Assembly (NCBI GenBank): GCA_017938645.1
Contig: JAGBBE010000205.1
Location: 25,183 to 89,182, forward strand
Source of the DNA: Clostridia bacterium
Lineage (GTDB): Bacteria > Bacillota_A > Clostridia > Christensenellales > Aristaeellaceae
Direction: 5' to 3'
Length of the DNA: 64,000 nt
Shown: in pieces, positions 37,091 to 46,314 of the stretch
Position numbering within the stretch: the first letter of the stretch is position 1
Layout: every line of letters begins with the position of its first letter
Made by a program: the position numbers and the translations under genes
The notes under the pieces: generated by a model
Database searches by the model: none
What the model saw: only the letters and a program-made list of their open reading frames with translations
What the model was told of the DNA's origin: nothing

Positions 37091-38928
37091 TGTCCAATCC
37101 GAACCTGATCGGCGGCGGACGTCTGACCCGCGCCGAAGTATCCAGCCTCAAGGGTGATCACCGCAAGCTTGACAATCAGAAGGTCAGAAAATCCGCACTG
37201 CTCAAGCGCCTATGGCAGTATCTGGGACGCAATCGCATGCTGCTGGTGCTGTCGCTGATTCTCTCTGTTTCCTCCAGTCTGCTTGCGCTCTACGGCCCCA
37301 AGCTCTCCGGCACGGCAATCAACGCCATTGATCTGGGCGCAGGCAAGGTTGATTTTGACACCGTATTCCGCTGCGCTATATTGATGGCGGTGTTCTATCT
37401 CGCCTCCTCGGTGCTGACCTTCCTGCTCAACGCCGTGATGATCCGCCTTTCGCGCACGGTATCCAAACAGATGCGCCACGACGTGTTCGAAAACCTGACC
37501 GCGCTGCCCGTCAGCTTCTTCGACCGCTATCAGACCGGCGACATCATCTCCTCCATCACCTATGATGTGGACACCGTCAATCAGGCGCTGTCCAGCGATC
37601 TTCTGCAGATTCTCCAAAGCGTGGTCACGGTGAGCGTTTCCTTTGTGATGATGCTCACCATCGCGCCGAAGCTGATCCTGATTTTCCTGGTGACGATTCC
37701 GCTGACCATCGTCTTTGTGCGGTGGCTGACCAAAAAAGTGCGCCCGCTGTTCCGCCGCCGCAGCGGCAAGCTGGGCGAGCTCAACGGGTTTGTGGAGGAA
37801 ATGCTCTCCGGGCAGAAGACCATTCGCGCCTACGACCGCGAAGCCGCTGTGCTTGAGCGCTTTGATGAAAAGAACAACGCTGCCGTGGACGCCTACACCG
37901 TGGCTGAGGCTTATGGTACCATCACCGGCCCGTCGGTCAACTGCATCAACAACATTTCCCTTGCGCTGGTGTGCGTGTTCGGTTCGGTGCTCTTCCTCAA
38001 GGGCGAAATCGGTCTGGGCGACCTCTCGAGCTTTGTGCAGTACTCGCGCAAGTTCTCCGGCCCCATCAACGAAATTGCCAACATCATCGCCGAATTGCAA
38101 AGCGCCTTTGCCGCCGCCGAGCGTGTGTTCCACCTCATCGACGCTGAGCCCGAAGCGCCGGACGCCCCCGACGCCATTGAGCTTTCCGATGTTCGCGGCG
38201 ATGTGGAATTGCGAAACGTGGACTTCTCCTATGTGGAGGGCAAGCCCATCATCCGGGGGCTGAACCTGCATGCCGAACCGGGTTCGCTGACTGCCATCGT
38301 CGGCCCCACCGGCGCAGGCAAGACAACCATTATCAACCTGCTCATGCGCTTCTATGATGTAAACGGAGGCGGCGTCTATGTAGATGGAAAAGACGTCCGC
38401 ACCCTCACCCGAAAGAGCCTGAGACGCGCGTACACGATGGTTTTGCAGGATACGTGGCTGTTCCACGGCACCATTTACGAAAACATCGCCTACGGCCGTC
38501 CCGACGCAACGCGCGAGGAGGTTATCGCCGCCGCGAAGGCCGCGCGCATCCACGGCTATATTTCCCGTCTGCCCGACGGCTACGACACCGTGCTCTCCGA
38601 CAACGGCACCTCCATTTCGATGGGACAGAAGCAGCTGCTCACCATTGCGCGCGCCATGCTTCTGGACGCGCACATGCTGATTCTGGACGAAGCCACCTCC
38701 AACGTAGACACCCGCACCGAACAGCGCATCCAGTCGGCCATGCGAACGCTGATGCAGGGCAAAACCTGCTTTGTCATCGCGCACCGCCTGTCCACCATCC
38801 GCTCCGCCGACCACATCCTGGTGCTGGACGGCGGCAAGGTGGTAGAACAGGGCACGCACGAAAGCCTCATGGCGCAGAACGGCTTCTACCGCAGGCTGTA
38901 CGAGGCGCAGTTTGATTCGGTTACATAA
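37090..38928 (+). CDS. ABC exporter half-transporter B
   Basis: 612 residues: an N-terminal extension (~45), six membrane helices, and an ATPase with Walker A GPTGAGKTT, Walker B MLILDEATSNVD (catalytic Glu present) and switch AHRLST. The signature LSGGQ is altered to ISMGQ. This complements the partner's altered Walker B, so one of the two ATP sites of the heterodimer is degenerate and the other intact. It is translationally coupled to half A. Confidence 0.92.
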   Translation: MSNPNLIGGGRLTRAEVSSLKGDHRKLDNQKVRKSALLKRLWQYLGRNRMLLVLSLILSVSSSLLALYGPKLSGTAINAIDLGAGKVDFDTVFRCAILMAVFYLASSVLTFLLNAVMIRLSRTVSKQMRHDVFENLTALPVSFFDRYQTGDIISSITYDVDTVNQALSSDLLQILQSVVTVSVSFVMMLTIAPKLILIFLVTIPLTIVFVRWLTKKVRPLFRRRSGKLGELNGFVEEMLSGQKTIRAYDREAAVLERFDEKNNAAVDAYTVAEAYGTITGPSVNCINNISLALVCVFGSVLFLKGEIGLGDLSSFVQYSRKFSGPINEIANIIAELQSAFAAAERVFHLIDAEPEAPDAPDAIELSDVRGDVELRNVDFSYVEGKPIIRGLNLHAEPGSLTAIVGPTGAGKTTIINLLMRFYDVNGGGVYVDGKDVRTLTRKSLRRAYTMVLQDTWLFHGTIYENIAYGRPDATREEVIAAAKAARIHGYISRLPDGYDTVLSDNGTSISMGQKQLLTIARAMLLDAHMLILDEATSNVDTRTEQRIQSAMRTLMQGKTCFVIAHRLSTIRSADHILVLDGGKVVEQGTHESLMAQNGFYRRLYEAQFDSVT

Positions 38929-38936
38929 TCCTCTCC

Positions 38937-38977
38937 TGCAGCGTCCTTTCTTACGAGAGGATGCTGCATTTTCTTTT
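38937..38977 (+). terminator. Rho-independent terminator of the exporter operon
   Basis: An 11-bp stem TGCAGCGTCCT/AGGATGCTGCA (one G-T wobble) with a TTTTCTTTT tail. Confidence 0.85.
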
Positions 38978-38994
38978 ATCGAAAGGAGACGCTT

Positions 38995-39912
38995 ATGAAA
39001 TACGCCATCATTTCCGACATTCACGGCAATCTGCCCGCGCTTGAACTGGCCATAGCGGACGCACAGGCAAACGGAGCGGATGCGTTTTTGCTTGCAGGCG
39101 ACTACTGTACCAGCGCGCCGTGGGGCAGCGCGGTTGTTGACAAACTTCGCGCTCTGCCAAACGCCTTGCACGTGCGCGGCAACGAGGAGGATTATCTGCA
39201 TCTTCCGCAGGGTGATGACGGACAGTTTCAGGTCACCTACTGGTCGTCCCGTCAGCTGCGCGCTGATCAGCTGGCGTGGCTGGATGAGCTTCCTCACCAG
39301 GTGGAATTTGAATGCGAGGGCGTTTGCGTTCACATGGCGCACAGTTCGCAGGCGTTTATCGGCAATGCTGCCTACGAGCGCCGTCCGTCAAGGCTGGCGC
39401 AGCTCTACCCCACCGGCTGCGTAACACGCGAAGCCTTTCTGGCCGACACCCGCCGCACACTGGACGAAAGTCCTGTTTTCCATGAGAAGCTTCTCACCCT
39501 GCCCAAGGGCGTGTACATCTTCGGCCACTCGCACAACCAGTGGCATGCACGATTCGGGGATCATCTGTTTATCAATCCCGGCTCCTGCGGAATCAATCTG
39601 GACTGTGCGGAGTTTGCTGCTGTTTACACGCTGCTGAGCATTGAAAACGGCGAATGCACGGTGGAAGAGCGGCGCATCCCGTATGATGCGGAGGCTCTGA
39701 TTGCCGAGGTTAAGCAAACGGAACAGTATCATGCCGCGCGTGTCTGGACAGAAATCATCTTTGACGAATGGCGCACCTGCCGCGATCAGATTTATTTCTT
39801 TCTCCGGCATACGGAGGCATTTGCACAGAGCATCGGAGATGAGCGCAGACCTTTTTCAGTGGATACATGGGAAAAATCATATGAACAATGGAAAAATGCA
39901 AGTCTTTTTTGA
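38995..39912 (+). CDS. Metallophosphoesterase family protein
   Basis: A 305-residue calcineurin-like phosphoesterase. Metal motifs are ISDIHGNLPAL, LLAGDYC, VRGNEED and FGHSHNQWH, with INPGSCG in the core. The core (~1-220) resembles YfcE/MJ0936-type enzymes; the C-terminal ~80 residues are an extra helical region. GNHE is replaced by GNEE. The substrate is unknown. AAAGGAG lies 7 nt before the ATG. Confidence 0.87.
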   Translation: MKYAIISDIHGNLPALELAIADAQANGADAFLLAGDYCTSAPWGSAVVDKLRALPNALHVRGNEEDYLHLPQGDDGQFQVTYWSSRQLRADQLAWLDELPHQVEFECEGVCVHMAHSSQAFIGNAAYERRPSRLAQLYPTGCVTREAFLADTRRTLDESPVFHEKLLTLPKGVYIFGHSHNQWHARFGDHLFINPGSCGINLDCAEFAAVYTLLSIENGECTVEERRIPYDAEALIAEVKQTEQYHAARVWTEIIFDEWRTCRDQIYFFLRHTEAFAQSIGDERRPFSVDTWEKSYEQWKNASLF

Positions 39913-39919
39913 CGGCTGA

Positions 39920-39947
39920 TGAACTTTCGGTCCATTTCTGACACTTA
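39920..39947 (+). promoter_or_regulatory. ECF-type promoter of the second extended sigma factor
   Basis: TGAAC (39920-39924), 17 bp, CACTTA (39942-39947). It has the same -35 block (TGAACTTT) and spacing as the element before the first extended ECF gene (21575-21602). Confidence 0.45.
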
Positions 39948-39982
39948 TCTGATGAATCCGCCAACAGAATGGAGGTGAACGC

Positions 39983-41497
39983 ATGACGCAGGAGGAAATC
40001 GCCGGCTATGCCGGAAAGGTCTTCGGATTTTGCTTGAAACGGCTGGGGAATGTAGAGGATGCGCGCGACTTGTCGCAGGAGATTCTGTGCGAGGCGCTGG
40101 CATCGATGAACAACAAAACGCTGACGCACCCTGAAGCATGGCTGTGGGGTGTGGCGCGCAACTGCCTGTGCCGCTTCCTTCGAAAGAAACCTTCCGGTAT
40201 GGTATCGCTGGATGCGGACGATCTGATCCAGACAATCGTACAGCCGGAGCAGGAGGATTTATCCGAAGAAGCCAACGCCGCCTTTGCCGCGCTTCATACG
40301 CTGGCAGCGTCCCATCGGGAAATCATGGTCGATTATTATGTCTCCGGTCTTTCCTGCCTCCAGATTGCCGGGAAGCATGGCTTGCCTGCGGAAACGGTGC
40401 GTTCGCGTCTGTTTTACGGCAGAGAAAAACTACGGAAAAGGTGGCAGATGAAAATGACCGAAAACAGAATTTATCAGCGAAACGAGTGGTTCATCACAGG
40501 CAACGGCGATGTGAACACTGCGCTTTTGCAGCGACAGATTGTCCGGAGTATCCTCACCGCCTGCGCCTCCCAGTTTCAGTCCATCGATGATCTGTCGCTT
40601 GCCACAGGCATCCCCGCGCTGTACATCGAAGACGAGCTGAAACCGCTTGTGGACGCGGGCGCACTGGAATGCCAGAACAACCGCTACCGTACGGGCATGA
40701 TCATTCATCAGGAGGCGTTTTCAAAAAAAGCCGAATCTTTTCTTCTTGAACATGCCCGCAAAATCGCGCCGGTGCTTTCCGAAGAATTGGAGCTGCTTCT
40801 TCCCAAACTTCGTTCCATCGGCTTCCACGGCTGTGATCTGCCCAGAGAGCGTCTGTGCTGGACGGTGATTCCCATGCTGATGCGCGAGGTCATCACCATG
40901 GCTCGTGCAGTGAAACCCGAACTCATCCGCGGCGACTTCCCGCTCCATCCCGACGGAAGCCGCGGCTGGCTGTGCGCCTATCTCGAGCCCGAGCATCCGT
41001 ACTTCTCCGGCTGCAACGCCTATTTCCGCGATGGAAGCCGTTTCCGCTACCACTGGTCGCGTGATCTGTTTTCCGAGCAGCTCAATCGGGTACTGATGAA
41101 GCTGGAAAACGAACATATTACCGATACGACCGTTTCTCTTCCGGATGATCTGCTGGCTGACTGTATCCGTTACGACCTGATCATCCGCAAAGGTGATCGA
41201 TTCGAGTGGAACATCCCTATTTTCACCAGAGACGAGATCAAAGCTTACGCCGATCTTCTGCATACCTGCGCTGAAGGGCTGTATCAGTATCTGCTTCCGG
41301 CTGTGGACGGGCTGTATGAGATGATGCGCAAAGAAATCCCCGCACATCTGCACGATCAGATCAGAGGTGTTTTCGGCATCGAATGCAACACCATCATCGC
41401 CATGCTCTGTGAACTGCTTCTGCTCAAGCCCGAATGCGATCCCTTTGCCGGGCAGATCGTTATGCTGCTGGATGCTCCGGCTGCGCTTCCTCTGTAA
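39983..41497 (+). CDS. ECF-type RNA polymerase sigma factor with a ~340-residue C-terminal extension
   Basis: 504 residues. Residues ~1-155 are an ECF sigma: region 2 DARDLSQEILCEAL, HPEAWLWGVARNCLCRFLRK, region 4 CLQIAGKHGLPAETVRSRLF. The extension starts with a winged-helix-like block (~185-240; IDDLSLATGIPALYIEDELK PLVDAGAL) and continues with a mixed alpha/beta region to the end that I cannot name. No anti-sigma gene adjoins it, so the extension may be the sensor. GGAGG lies 7 nt before the ATG. Confidence 0.84.
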   Translation: MTQEEIAGYAGKVFGFCLKRLGNVEDARDLSQEILCEALASMNNKTLTHPEAWLWGVARNCLCRFLRKKPSGMVSLDADDLIQTIVQPEQEDLSEEANAAFAALHTLAASHREIMVDYYVSGLSCLQIAGKHGLPAETVRSRLFYGREKLRKRWQMKMTENRIYQRNEWFITGNGDVNTALLQRQIVRSILTACASQFQSIDDLSLATGIPALYIEDELKPLVDAGALECQNNRYRTGMIIHQEAFSKKAESFLLEHARKIAPVLSEELELLLPKLRSIGFHGCDLPRERLCWTVIPMLMREVITMARAVKPELIRGDFPLHPDGSRGWLCAYLEPEHPYFSGCNAYFRDGSRFRYHWSRDLFSEQLNRVLMKLENEHITDTTVSLPDDLLADCIRYDLIIRKGDRFEWNIPIFTRDEIKAYADLLHTCAEGLYQYLLPAVDGLYEMMRKEIPAHLHDQIRGVFGIECNTIIAMLCELLLLKPECDPFAGQIVMLLDAPAALPL

Positions 41498-41505
41498 TAC
41501 CAAAA

Positions 41506-41534
41506 AGCCCGGCATTCCTGCCGGGCTCATTTTT
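41506..41534 (+). terminator. Rho-independent terminator
   Basis: 8-bp stem AGCCCGGC/GCCGGGCT (41506-41513, 41520-41527) then CATTTTTTT. Confidence 0.88.
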
Positions 41535-41541
41535 TTGCGGC

Positions 41542-42396
41542 TTACACGGTGCCGGTCACGATCAGCGTGCTCACGCCGGGCGTAATGGCCCATACGCCGG
41601 TCGCGGGATTCTGGGTGATCGTCGCGGCAGGCACGGTGATGCGGCCGGGCACGGTGGCAAACTGGCCGGTGGTCTCGTCGTAGGTGTAGTCGATGCCTTC
41701 GGTGAGCACCTCGCCGTTGAGCGTCACGGTAAGGTCGCTCAGAATCGGATTGAAGGTATCCGTCAGCACCACGTCATCGGTGGCGGCAGCAGGCACGTTG
41801 CCGGTGTTCTGAATGGTGAAGGTGTAGGTCAGGCGGCCGTTCTCAGCAACCGAGGTGGGCGACATGCCCTTGGTCACCGTCAGCCTCGGCTCCACGGAAG
41901 GCGTCACGGTTTCGCTGGCCGTGAGAGGAGGCGTAACGCCCGCGCCGGTCACGGTGACGGTGTTGGTGATCTCATCATCCTCGCCCAGAGGCGCAAACTG
42001 GTTGGTATCGGCCTCGTAGATGAGAATCGCGTTGCCGCCTGCGGGCACGCTTACGCCGGTGATGGTCATAGGCGGCCCTGCGGTGACGGCAGGTGTGGGC
42101 TGGAGAATACCGTTGACATAATAACGGATGCTTCCCTCGGCATAGGTGAGCGGGTAGACGGTATCGCCGCCGAAGGTATACGCGCCCAGATTATCTGTGA
42201 GCGTAAGGCCAACGAAGGCATTTGTTCCGCTGTTGACGAGGCTGATTACATAGGTCAGGTCGTCTCCGGCGCCGTATTCATCGCGCACGGCGGTTTTGGC
42301 CGCGCTCAGGGTGGCCACAAGCTGGCCGACTGTGATATTGGAGTTGGTTGTGCCGCCGCTGTAGGTGAGCGTGGCCTGGTTGGTGAATGTCATCAT
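41542..42396 (-). CDS. DUF11-type beta-sandwich repeat protein
   Basis: 284 residues with alternating Thr/Val/Gly-rich strands and DUF11-type signatures (LTYVISLVNSGTNAFVGLTL, RLTVTKGMSPTSVAENGRLT, VLTDTFNP). It starts MMTFTNQATLTYSGG, with no signal peptide and no LPxTG. Similar domains occur in Gram-positive surface adhesins and coats. ATG 42396 is 8 nt after GGAGGG. How it reaches the surface, if it does, is unclear. Confidence 0.75.
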   Translation of the reverse strand: MMTFTNQATLTYSGGTTNSNITVGQLVATLSAAKTAVRDEYGAGDDLTYVISLVNSGTNAFVGLTLTDNLGAYTFGGDTVYPLTYAEGSIRYYVNGILQPTPAVTAGPPMTITGVSVPAGGNAILIYEADTNQFAPLGEDDEITNTVTVTGAGVTPPLTASETVTPSVEPRLTVTKGMSPTSVAENGRLTYTFTIQNTGNVPAAATDDVVLTDTFNPILSDLTVTLNGEVLTEGIDYTYDETTGQFATVPGRITVPAATITQNPATGVWAITPGVSTLIVTGTV

Positions 42397-42432
42397 ATCG
42401 GTTTCCCTCCGCACAGGTTCTTGGAAGTGCTG

Positions 42433-42452
42433 TGCCCGGAAAAAGCCGGGCA
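42433..42452 (-). terminator. Short GC hairpin upstream of the DUF11 gene
   Basis: 7-bp stem TGCCCGG/CCGGGCA with a 6-nt loop. It may be a second terminator for the Ig-repeat gene or a leader hairpin of the DUF11 gene. Confidence 0.4.
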
Positions 42453-42484
42453 GTTCATCCTATGCGCAGAAAAACCAGCGGACA

Positions 42485-42517
42485 CAAAAACACGGATGGA
42501 AAAGCCTCCATCCGTGT
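42485..42517 (-). terminator. Rho-independent terminator of the Ig-like repeat gene
   Basis: 11-bp stem ACACGGATGGA/TCCATCCGTGT (42490-42500, 42507-42517), followed on the minus strand by TTTTTGTG. Confidence 0.85.
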
Positions 42518-42525
42518 TTTGCGGT

Positions 42526-44175
42526 TTACTTGACCTTGACCCACTCCAGCAGGCCGCTGGAGATACGGTAGGTATTTTTGAGCACGTCGGCGTTGGTGTA
42601 GTAGCCGGTGTCGGTTTCCCACGCCATCACGGACGCTTCGGCAATGCCCTGCAGATCCACCGCAACAGGCGCGTTCAGCGTAAAGGGCGCGATGTCGGCA
42701 GCAACCTGCTTTTCGATCACTTCGCCATCCGCCGTCTTCAGTGCCAGCGTCAGGCCGGTGAAATGCATGTCGCTGTGGTTGTTGAGCATGAGATTGAGCT
42801 GTCCGTCCGCCTTGGTGGCAGAGTACACGGTGATGGCCTCATGGAGCGCGCCGATGTTTACGTTGATGCTGGCCGTGAAGCCGCCGCGTACGGTTTTGCC
42901 GGTGAGCGTGCAGCGGCCCCATTTGCGGCCCTCGATGCGGGGACGGTGGGACGTGTTGGTGACAACCGCCACATCGGGATTGCTGCTCAGCCACGTCATG
43001 TCCTTGAAAGTTGCATCGCCGGGACGGACCTTGGCGGTGGCAAAGGCATGCTCGCCCACGGGAATGCGGATGCCTTTTTCATCAAAATGGACGCTCTCCA
43101 CATCCACCACAACCGCCACCTCGATGGTGCTCTTGATGCTTCGGCTTTCATCGGAATAGGCCGTCACTGTGGTGATGCCGCCGCCCGAAGCCACAAGCTT
43201 GCCGGTCTTGTCGACCTTGATCATGTAGGGATTGGCCGCCTCGTAGCTGATGGCCCAGGGTGTGGCGTTTTCGGGCGTGAGCGTGGGTGTGAGCTGGATC
43301 ACGTCGCCGATGCGAAGTTCGTAGTAATCCTGCTCAAAGGCGATGGTCTTCACCGGATAAATGCCGTTGATGATGGTCGTGCCCTTAACGGAGGGATCGG
43401 CCTGGCTGGTTGCGGTGATGGTAGCCGTGCCCTCGCCCACCACCTTGACGCTGCCGTACTTGTTGACCGTTGCAACCGATTCATCGGAGGACTCCCAGGT
43501 CACGTTCTTGTTGTTGGCGTTGCCGGGTCGCACGGTGACGCCGAAGTCAAAGGCCTTGCCGACGCGGTAGGTGTATTCATCCTTCTTGAAGGTGATTTCC
43601 TCGGGCAGCTGGCGTACCGTTACCTTGAAGTTTGCGCGGGCGTTGCCGTCAACGCTTTGGGCGGTGATGGTGGCCGTGCCGCGTCCGACTGCGCGGACGA
43701 TGCCGTTCTTTCGGTTGACGAGAGCGACCTTTTCATCGCTGCTTACGAAGTTGACGCCCGGAATGGTTGCATCCGCAGGCTCGGTGGTGGGACGCAGCTG
43801 GAACTTCTGACCCACATTCACTTCGGCCTGCGTGGTATCGAGAAGCACCTTCTTGACCGGCTGAATCACCTGCACCGGCACCGTGGTGCTTACTTCGGGA
43901 TAACGCTTGCTGGTGATCTTCAGGTCACACTTGCCCACTGCAAGTCCCTTGACATTGCCCATGGTATCCACGGAAGCGATGGCCGGATCACTGATTTCGT
44001 AGGCAAAGGAGCTCTTGCGGAGCGCCTCGGTGGTCAGGCGGTACTTGACCTCCTTCTGCTTTCCGAGGTTGACATACAACACATCCTGCTTGGACTGAAT
44101 TTCGCCAATATCCTCAGCCAGCGCGGCGCCGCAGCACACAAGCAGCAGAAGAAGTACGCACAAAAAACGTTTCAT
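42526..44175 (-). CDS. Secreted Ig-like (BIG2) repeat protein
   Basis: 549 residues. A signal peptide (MKRFLCVLLLLLVCCGAALA|E) precedes four to five bacterial Ig-like group 2 domains with the usual W-xSS(D/N)-x-x-VA-x-V pattern: VNFVSSDEKVALVN, VTWESSDESVATVN, MTWLSSNPDVAVVT, and G-x-G-TATITA strands. The C-terminal ~110 residues form a different domain ending EWVKVK. It has no sorting signal. A cell-surface or matrix binding role is inferred. The start at 44175 follows AAAGGATGG. Confidence 0.86.
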   Translation of the reverse strand: MKRFLCVLLLLLVCCGAALAEDIGEIQSKQDVLYVNLGKQKEVKYRLTTEALRKSSFAYEISDPAIASVDTMGNVKGLAVGKCDLKITSKRYPEVSTTVPVQVIQPVKKVLLDTTQAEVNVGQKFQLRPTTEPADATIPGVNFVSSDEKVALVNRKNGIVRAVGRGTATITAQSVDGNARANFKVTVRQLPEEITFKKDEYTYRVGKAFDFGVTVRPGNANNKNVTWESSDESVATVNKYGSVKVVGEGTATITATSQADPSVKGTTIINGIYPVKTIAFEQDYYELRIGDVIQLTPTLTPENATPWAISYEAANPYMIKVDKTGKLVASGGGITTVTAYSDESRSIKSTIEVAVVVDVESVHFDEKGIRIPVGEHAFATAKVRPGDATFKDMTWLSSNPDVAVVTNTSHRPRIEGRKWGRCTLTGKTVRGGFTASINVNIGALHEAITVYSATKADGQLNLMLNNHSDMHFTGLTLALKTADGEVIEKQVAADIAPFTLNAPVAVDLQGIAEASVMAWETDTGYYTNADVLKNTYRISSGLLEWVKVK

Positions 44176-44258
44176 TGTCTTTTCCATCCTTTTTTTACTG
44201 GATTCCTGCATTACATTCCACATGCAGGCGGTTATTTCCTGTTTGAATATGTAAACTG

Positions 44259-45611
44259 TTACAGCATCCGGAACGCCGGCGCCAGCGGACTGCTTCCTCT
44301 CATGCCGTAAGGCACGGTGATCAGCAGACCTTCAGGAGTTTTTTCAAAGGCAACCTCTGCATTCACATCCAGCGAGGTGATCCTCTCCACCTTGCCCGGC
44401 CACGGAATCAGCAGCGTTTCGCCGAGCACTTCGCCTTCGTCCATGCGTACAATGGCATAGGTCGCGCCATCCTTGCGGGTGAATGCGGTTCTGCCAATCT
44501 CATTGGGTTCCGTCATGCGCGTTCCGTAGATCGCCTCGCCGTTCGCGCGGAGCCACGCTCCAAGCCCGTCCACCGCGCGCAGAGCCGCCGCAGGCAGCAT
44601 GCCGTTGGGCTGAGGTGCGATGTTCAGCGCCAGATTGCCTCCGCGGCACACCACGTCAACCAGCAGATGCACCAGCTGGCGCGGCGTTTTGTACTGCTCG
44701 TCGAATCGGTAGGAGAAGGCATGACCCACGGTAACGCAGCTTTCCCACGGCACGCGGATGGGCTGCGATGGCACGCTCTGCTCAGGTGTGATGTAGTTTT
44801 CGTTTTCACCGCCCACGGTGCGGTCGGCGGTCAGGAGCCACGGCTGAAGCTTCCGGGCGCGGGCGACCACTTCGCTCAGGCGGATGTCCTGACCGTTCTG
44901 CGGCGCAACCTGTCCGCCGTCAAGCCAGAGAACGTCGATGCGTCCGTAGTCCTCCACAAGCTCCATGATCTGATTGTGCGTGAATTCGACGTACTTTTCC
45001 CAGACCTCAGGATGTTTTTGGGGATCATAGGTGGGATTGCGCCAGTGACCCACGGGCTTTTCCATGTTTTCAGCCCAGTACCACGGGCAGTGCCAGTCCG
45101 GCTTGGAGAAATAGGCCGCAATGGCGATGTCCTCCTTGCGGAAGGCGTCAAAAACATCTTTGACGATGTTGGCATGCTTGTGCGTATGGAAGGGACAGTC
45201 GGGCGAAGTGACTTTGTAGTCGGTATACTTCGAATCAAACATGCAGAAGCCGTCATGATGTTTGGTGGTGAAGATCAGGTAGCGGAAACCGTTTTTCTTC
45301 GCCATCCTCGCCCATTCCTCCGGCTGGATGCACACGGGGTTGAAGCTGCGGTTGAGGTTTACGTACTGTTTGCGGAAAACCTCCGCATCCTGCTCCCAGC
45401 ATACATCCTCGCGCGACCACTCCGCATCCTCCTCCGACAGCGGCCACGACTCGCAGATGCCCATCTGCGAATAAAGCCCGAAATGCATCATCAGCGCCAG
45501 CTTCTGATCCTGAAACCATTCCAGCCGTTCGCGGATGAGCGGATCCTTCGGGGTTACATATTCCTCCTCACGGCTGCAGCCGTGCATTCCTTCTTTGATC
45601 AGGTCAGCCAT
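44259..45611 (-). CDS. Alpha-L-fucosidase (GH29)
   Basis: 450 residues, GH29. Substrate-site motifs are LMMHFGLYSQMG, TTKHHDGFCMFDSKYTDY, and the nucleophile aspartate in IDVLWLDGGQ. CRGGNLALNIAPQPNGMLP is also typical. It removes terminal fucose from glycans such as mucin or milk oligosaccharides. There is no signal peptide, so it likely acts on imported sugars. It follows the Crp/Fnr-type gene by 12 nt on the same strand. GGAGG lies 7 nt before the ATG. Confidence 0.93.
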   Translation of the reverse strand: MADLIKEGMHGCSREEEYVTPKDPLIRERLEWFQDQKLALMMHFGLYSQMGICESWPLSEEDAEWSREDVCWEQDAEVFRKQYVNLNRSFNPVCIQPEEWARMAKKNGFRYLIFTTKHHDGFCMFDSKYTDYKVTSPDCPFHTHKHANIVKDVFDAFRKEDIAIAAYFSKPDWHCPWYWAENMEKPVGHWRNPTYDPQKHPEVWEKYVEFTHNQIMELVEDYGRIDVLWLDGGQVAPQNGQDIRLSEVVARARKLQPWLLTADRTVGGENENYITPEQSVPSQPIRVPWESCVTVGHAFSYRFDEQYKTPRQLVHLLVDVVCRGGNLALNIAPQPNGMLPAAALRAVDGLGAWLRANGEAIYGTRMTEPNEIGRTAFTRKDGATYAIVRMDEGEVLGETLLIPWPGKVERITSLDVNAEVAFEKTPEGLLITVPYGMRGSSPLAPAFRML

Positions 45612-45623
45612 GCTTTTTCCTCC

Positions 45624-46286
45624 TTAGGGCTCTTCCATCAGCAGTTCAAAGTGATTCTTGCGGCATTCCAGCACGCCCTCGCGCCTGAGTTTTCCGATTT
45701 CCGACGACAGGCCGCTGCGGTCCACCTCCAGATAGTCCGCCAGCTCCTGCCGGTCGTAGGGAATCGCAAAACGCGTGCTCTGGTTTTTCTTGGCCTGAAT
45801 CATCAGATAGGCCATGAGCTTTTCGCGGGTGGATCGCTTGGAGGTGATTTCGATTTTCTGATTGCACATCAGGTTTTTGGTCGCCAGAATCCGCATCAGA
45901 TTGAAGATCAATTGCCGGTGAAAGTTACAGGCGTTGGAGCAGGTCGTCAGAATCCGCCTTCCGTCGATGAGCAGCGCCTCGGTATCCTCCATCGCAACAA
46001 CTGTAAGCGGCATCTTTTCAACACCTGCGCACACAAATGCTTCAGCGAACAGATCTGCCGTCTCCAGATGCGTCATGATGCTCCGGTTGCCGAAATAATC
46101 CTCCCGGATCACCTGAGCGCTTCCTTTGAGAAGAATTCCAAGCCTGCGTGCGGGTTCGCCTTCGGCCAGAATGATCTCTCCTTTGGCAAAATGCTCCGTT
46201 TGTGCGCCAAGACACGCAAGCACCCCGGTCAGTTCCTCCTCTGAGATTCCATGAAACAGCGGGCATCGCAGCAATCCTTTTTTCAT
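45624..46286 (-). CDS. Crp/Fnr-family transcriptional regulator (HcpR-like)
   Basis: 220 residues: an N-terminal cyclic-nucleotide-binding-type beta-barrel (KGEIILAEGEPARRLGILLK) and a C-terminal winged helix (RQELADYLEVDRSGLSSEIG). Regulators of this type next to a small ferredoxin-like gene usually control nitrosative or oxidative stress genes in anaerobes. It diverges from the ferredoxin-like gene, and the palindrome in between overlaps that gene's promoter. ATG 46286 has GGAG 6 nt upstream. Confidence 0.88.
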   Translation of the reverse strand: MKKGLLRCPLFHGISEEELTGVLACLGAQTEHFAKGEIILAEGEPARRLGILLKGSAQVIREDYFGNRSIMTHLETADLFAEAFVCAGVEKMPLTVVAMEDTEALLIDGRRILTTCSNACNFHRQLIFNLMRILATKNLMCNQKIEITSKRSTREKLMAYLMIQAKKNQSTRFAIPYDRQELADYLEVDRSGLSSEIGKLRREGVLECRKNHFELLMEEP

Positions 46287-46298
46287 CTTTTTCTCCAA

Positions 46299-46314
46299 TG
46301 TTGAAAATTCAACA
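46299..46314. promoter_or_regulatory. Palindromic operator candidate for the Crp/Fnr-type regulator
   Basis: TGTTGAA-AA-TTCAACA is a perfect 7-bp inverted repeat between the divergent genes. Its core TTGA-N4-TCAA matches the Fnr/HcpR operator layout. Confidence 0.65.

Noticed and set aside
37210..39342. 710-codon minus-strand frame opposite the ABC exporter and phosphoesterase
   Set aside because: Shadow of codon bias; plus-strand ATPase motifs are complete.
41434..44310. 958-codon plus-strand frame opposite the DUF11 and Ig-repeat genes
   Set aside because: It runs through the 3' end of the sigma-factor gene and through terminators; composition is not protein-like.
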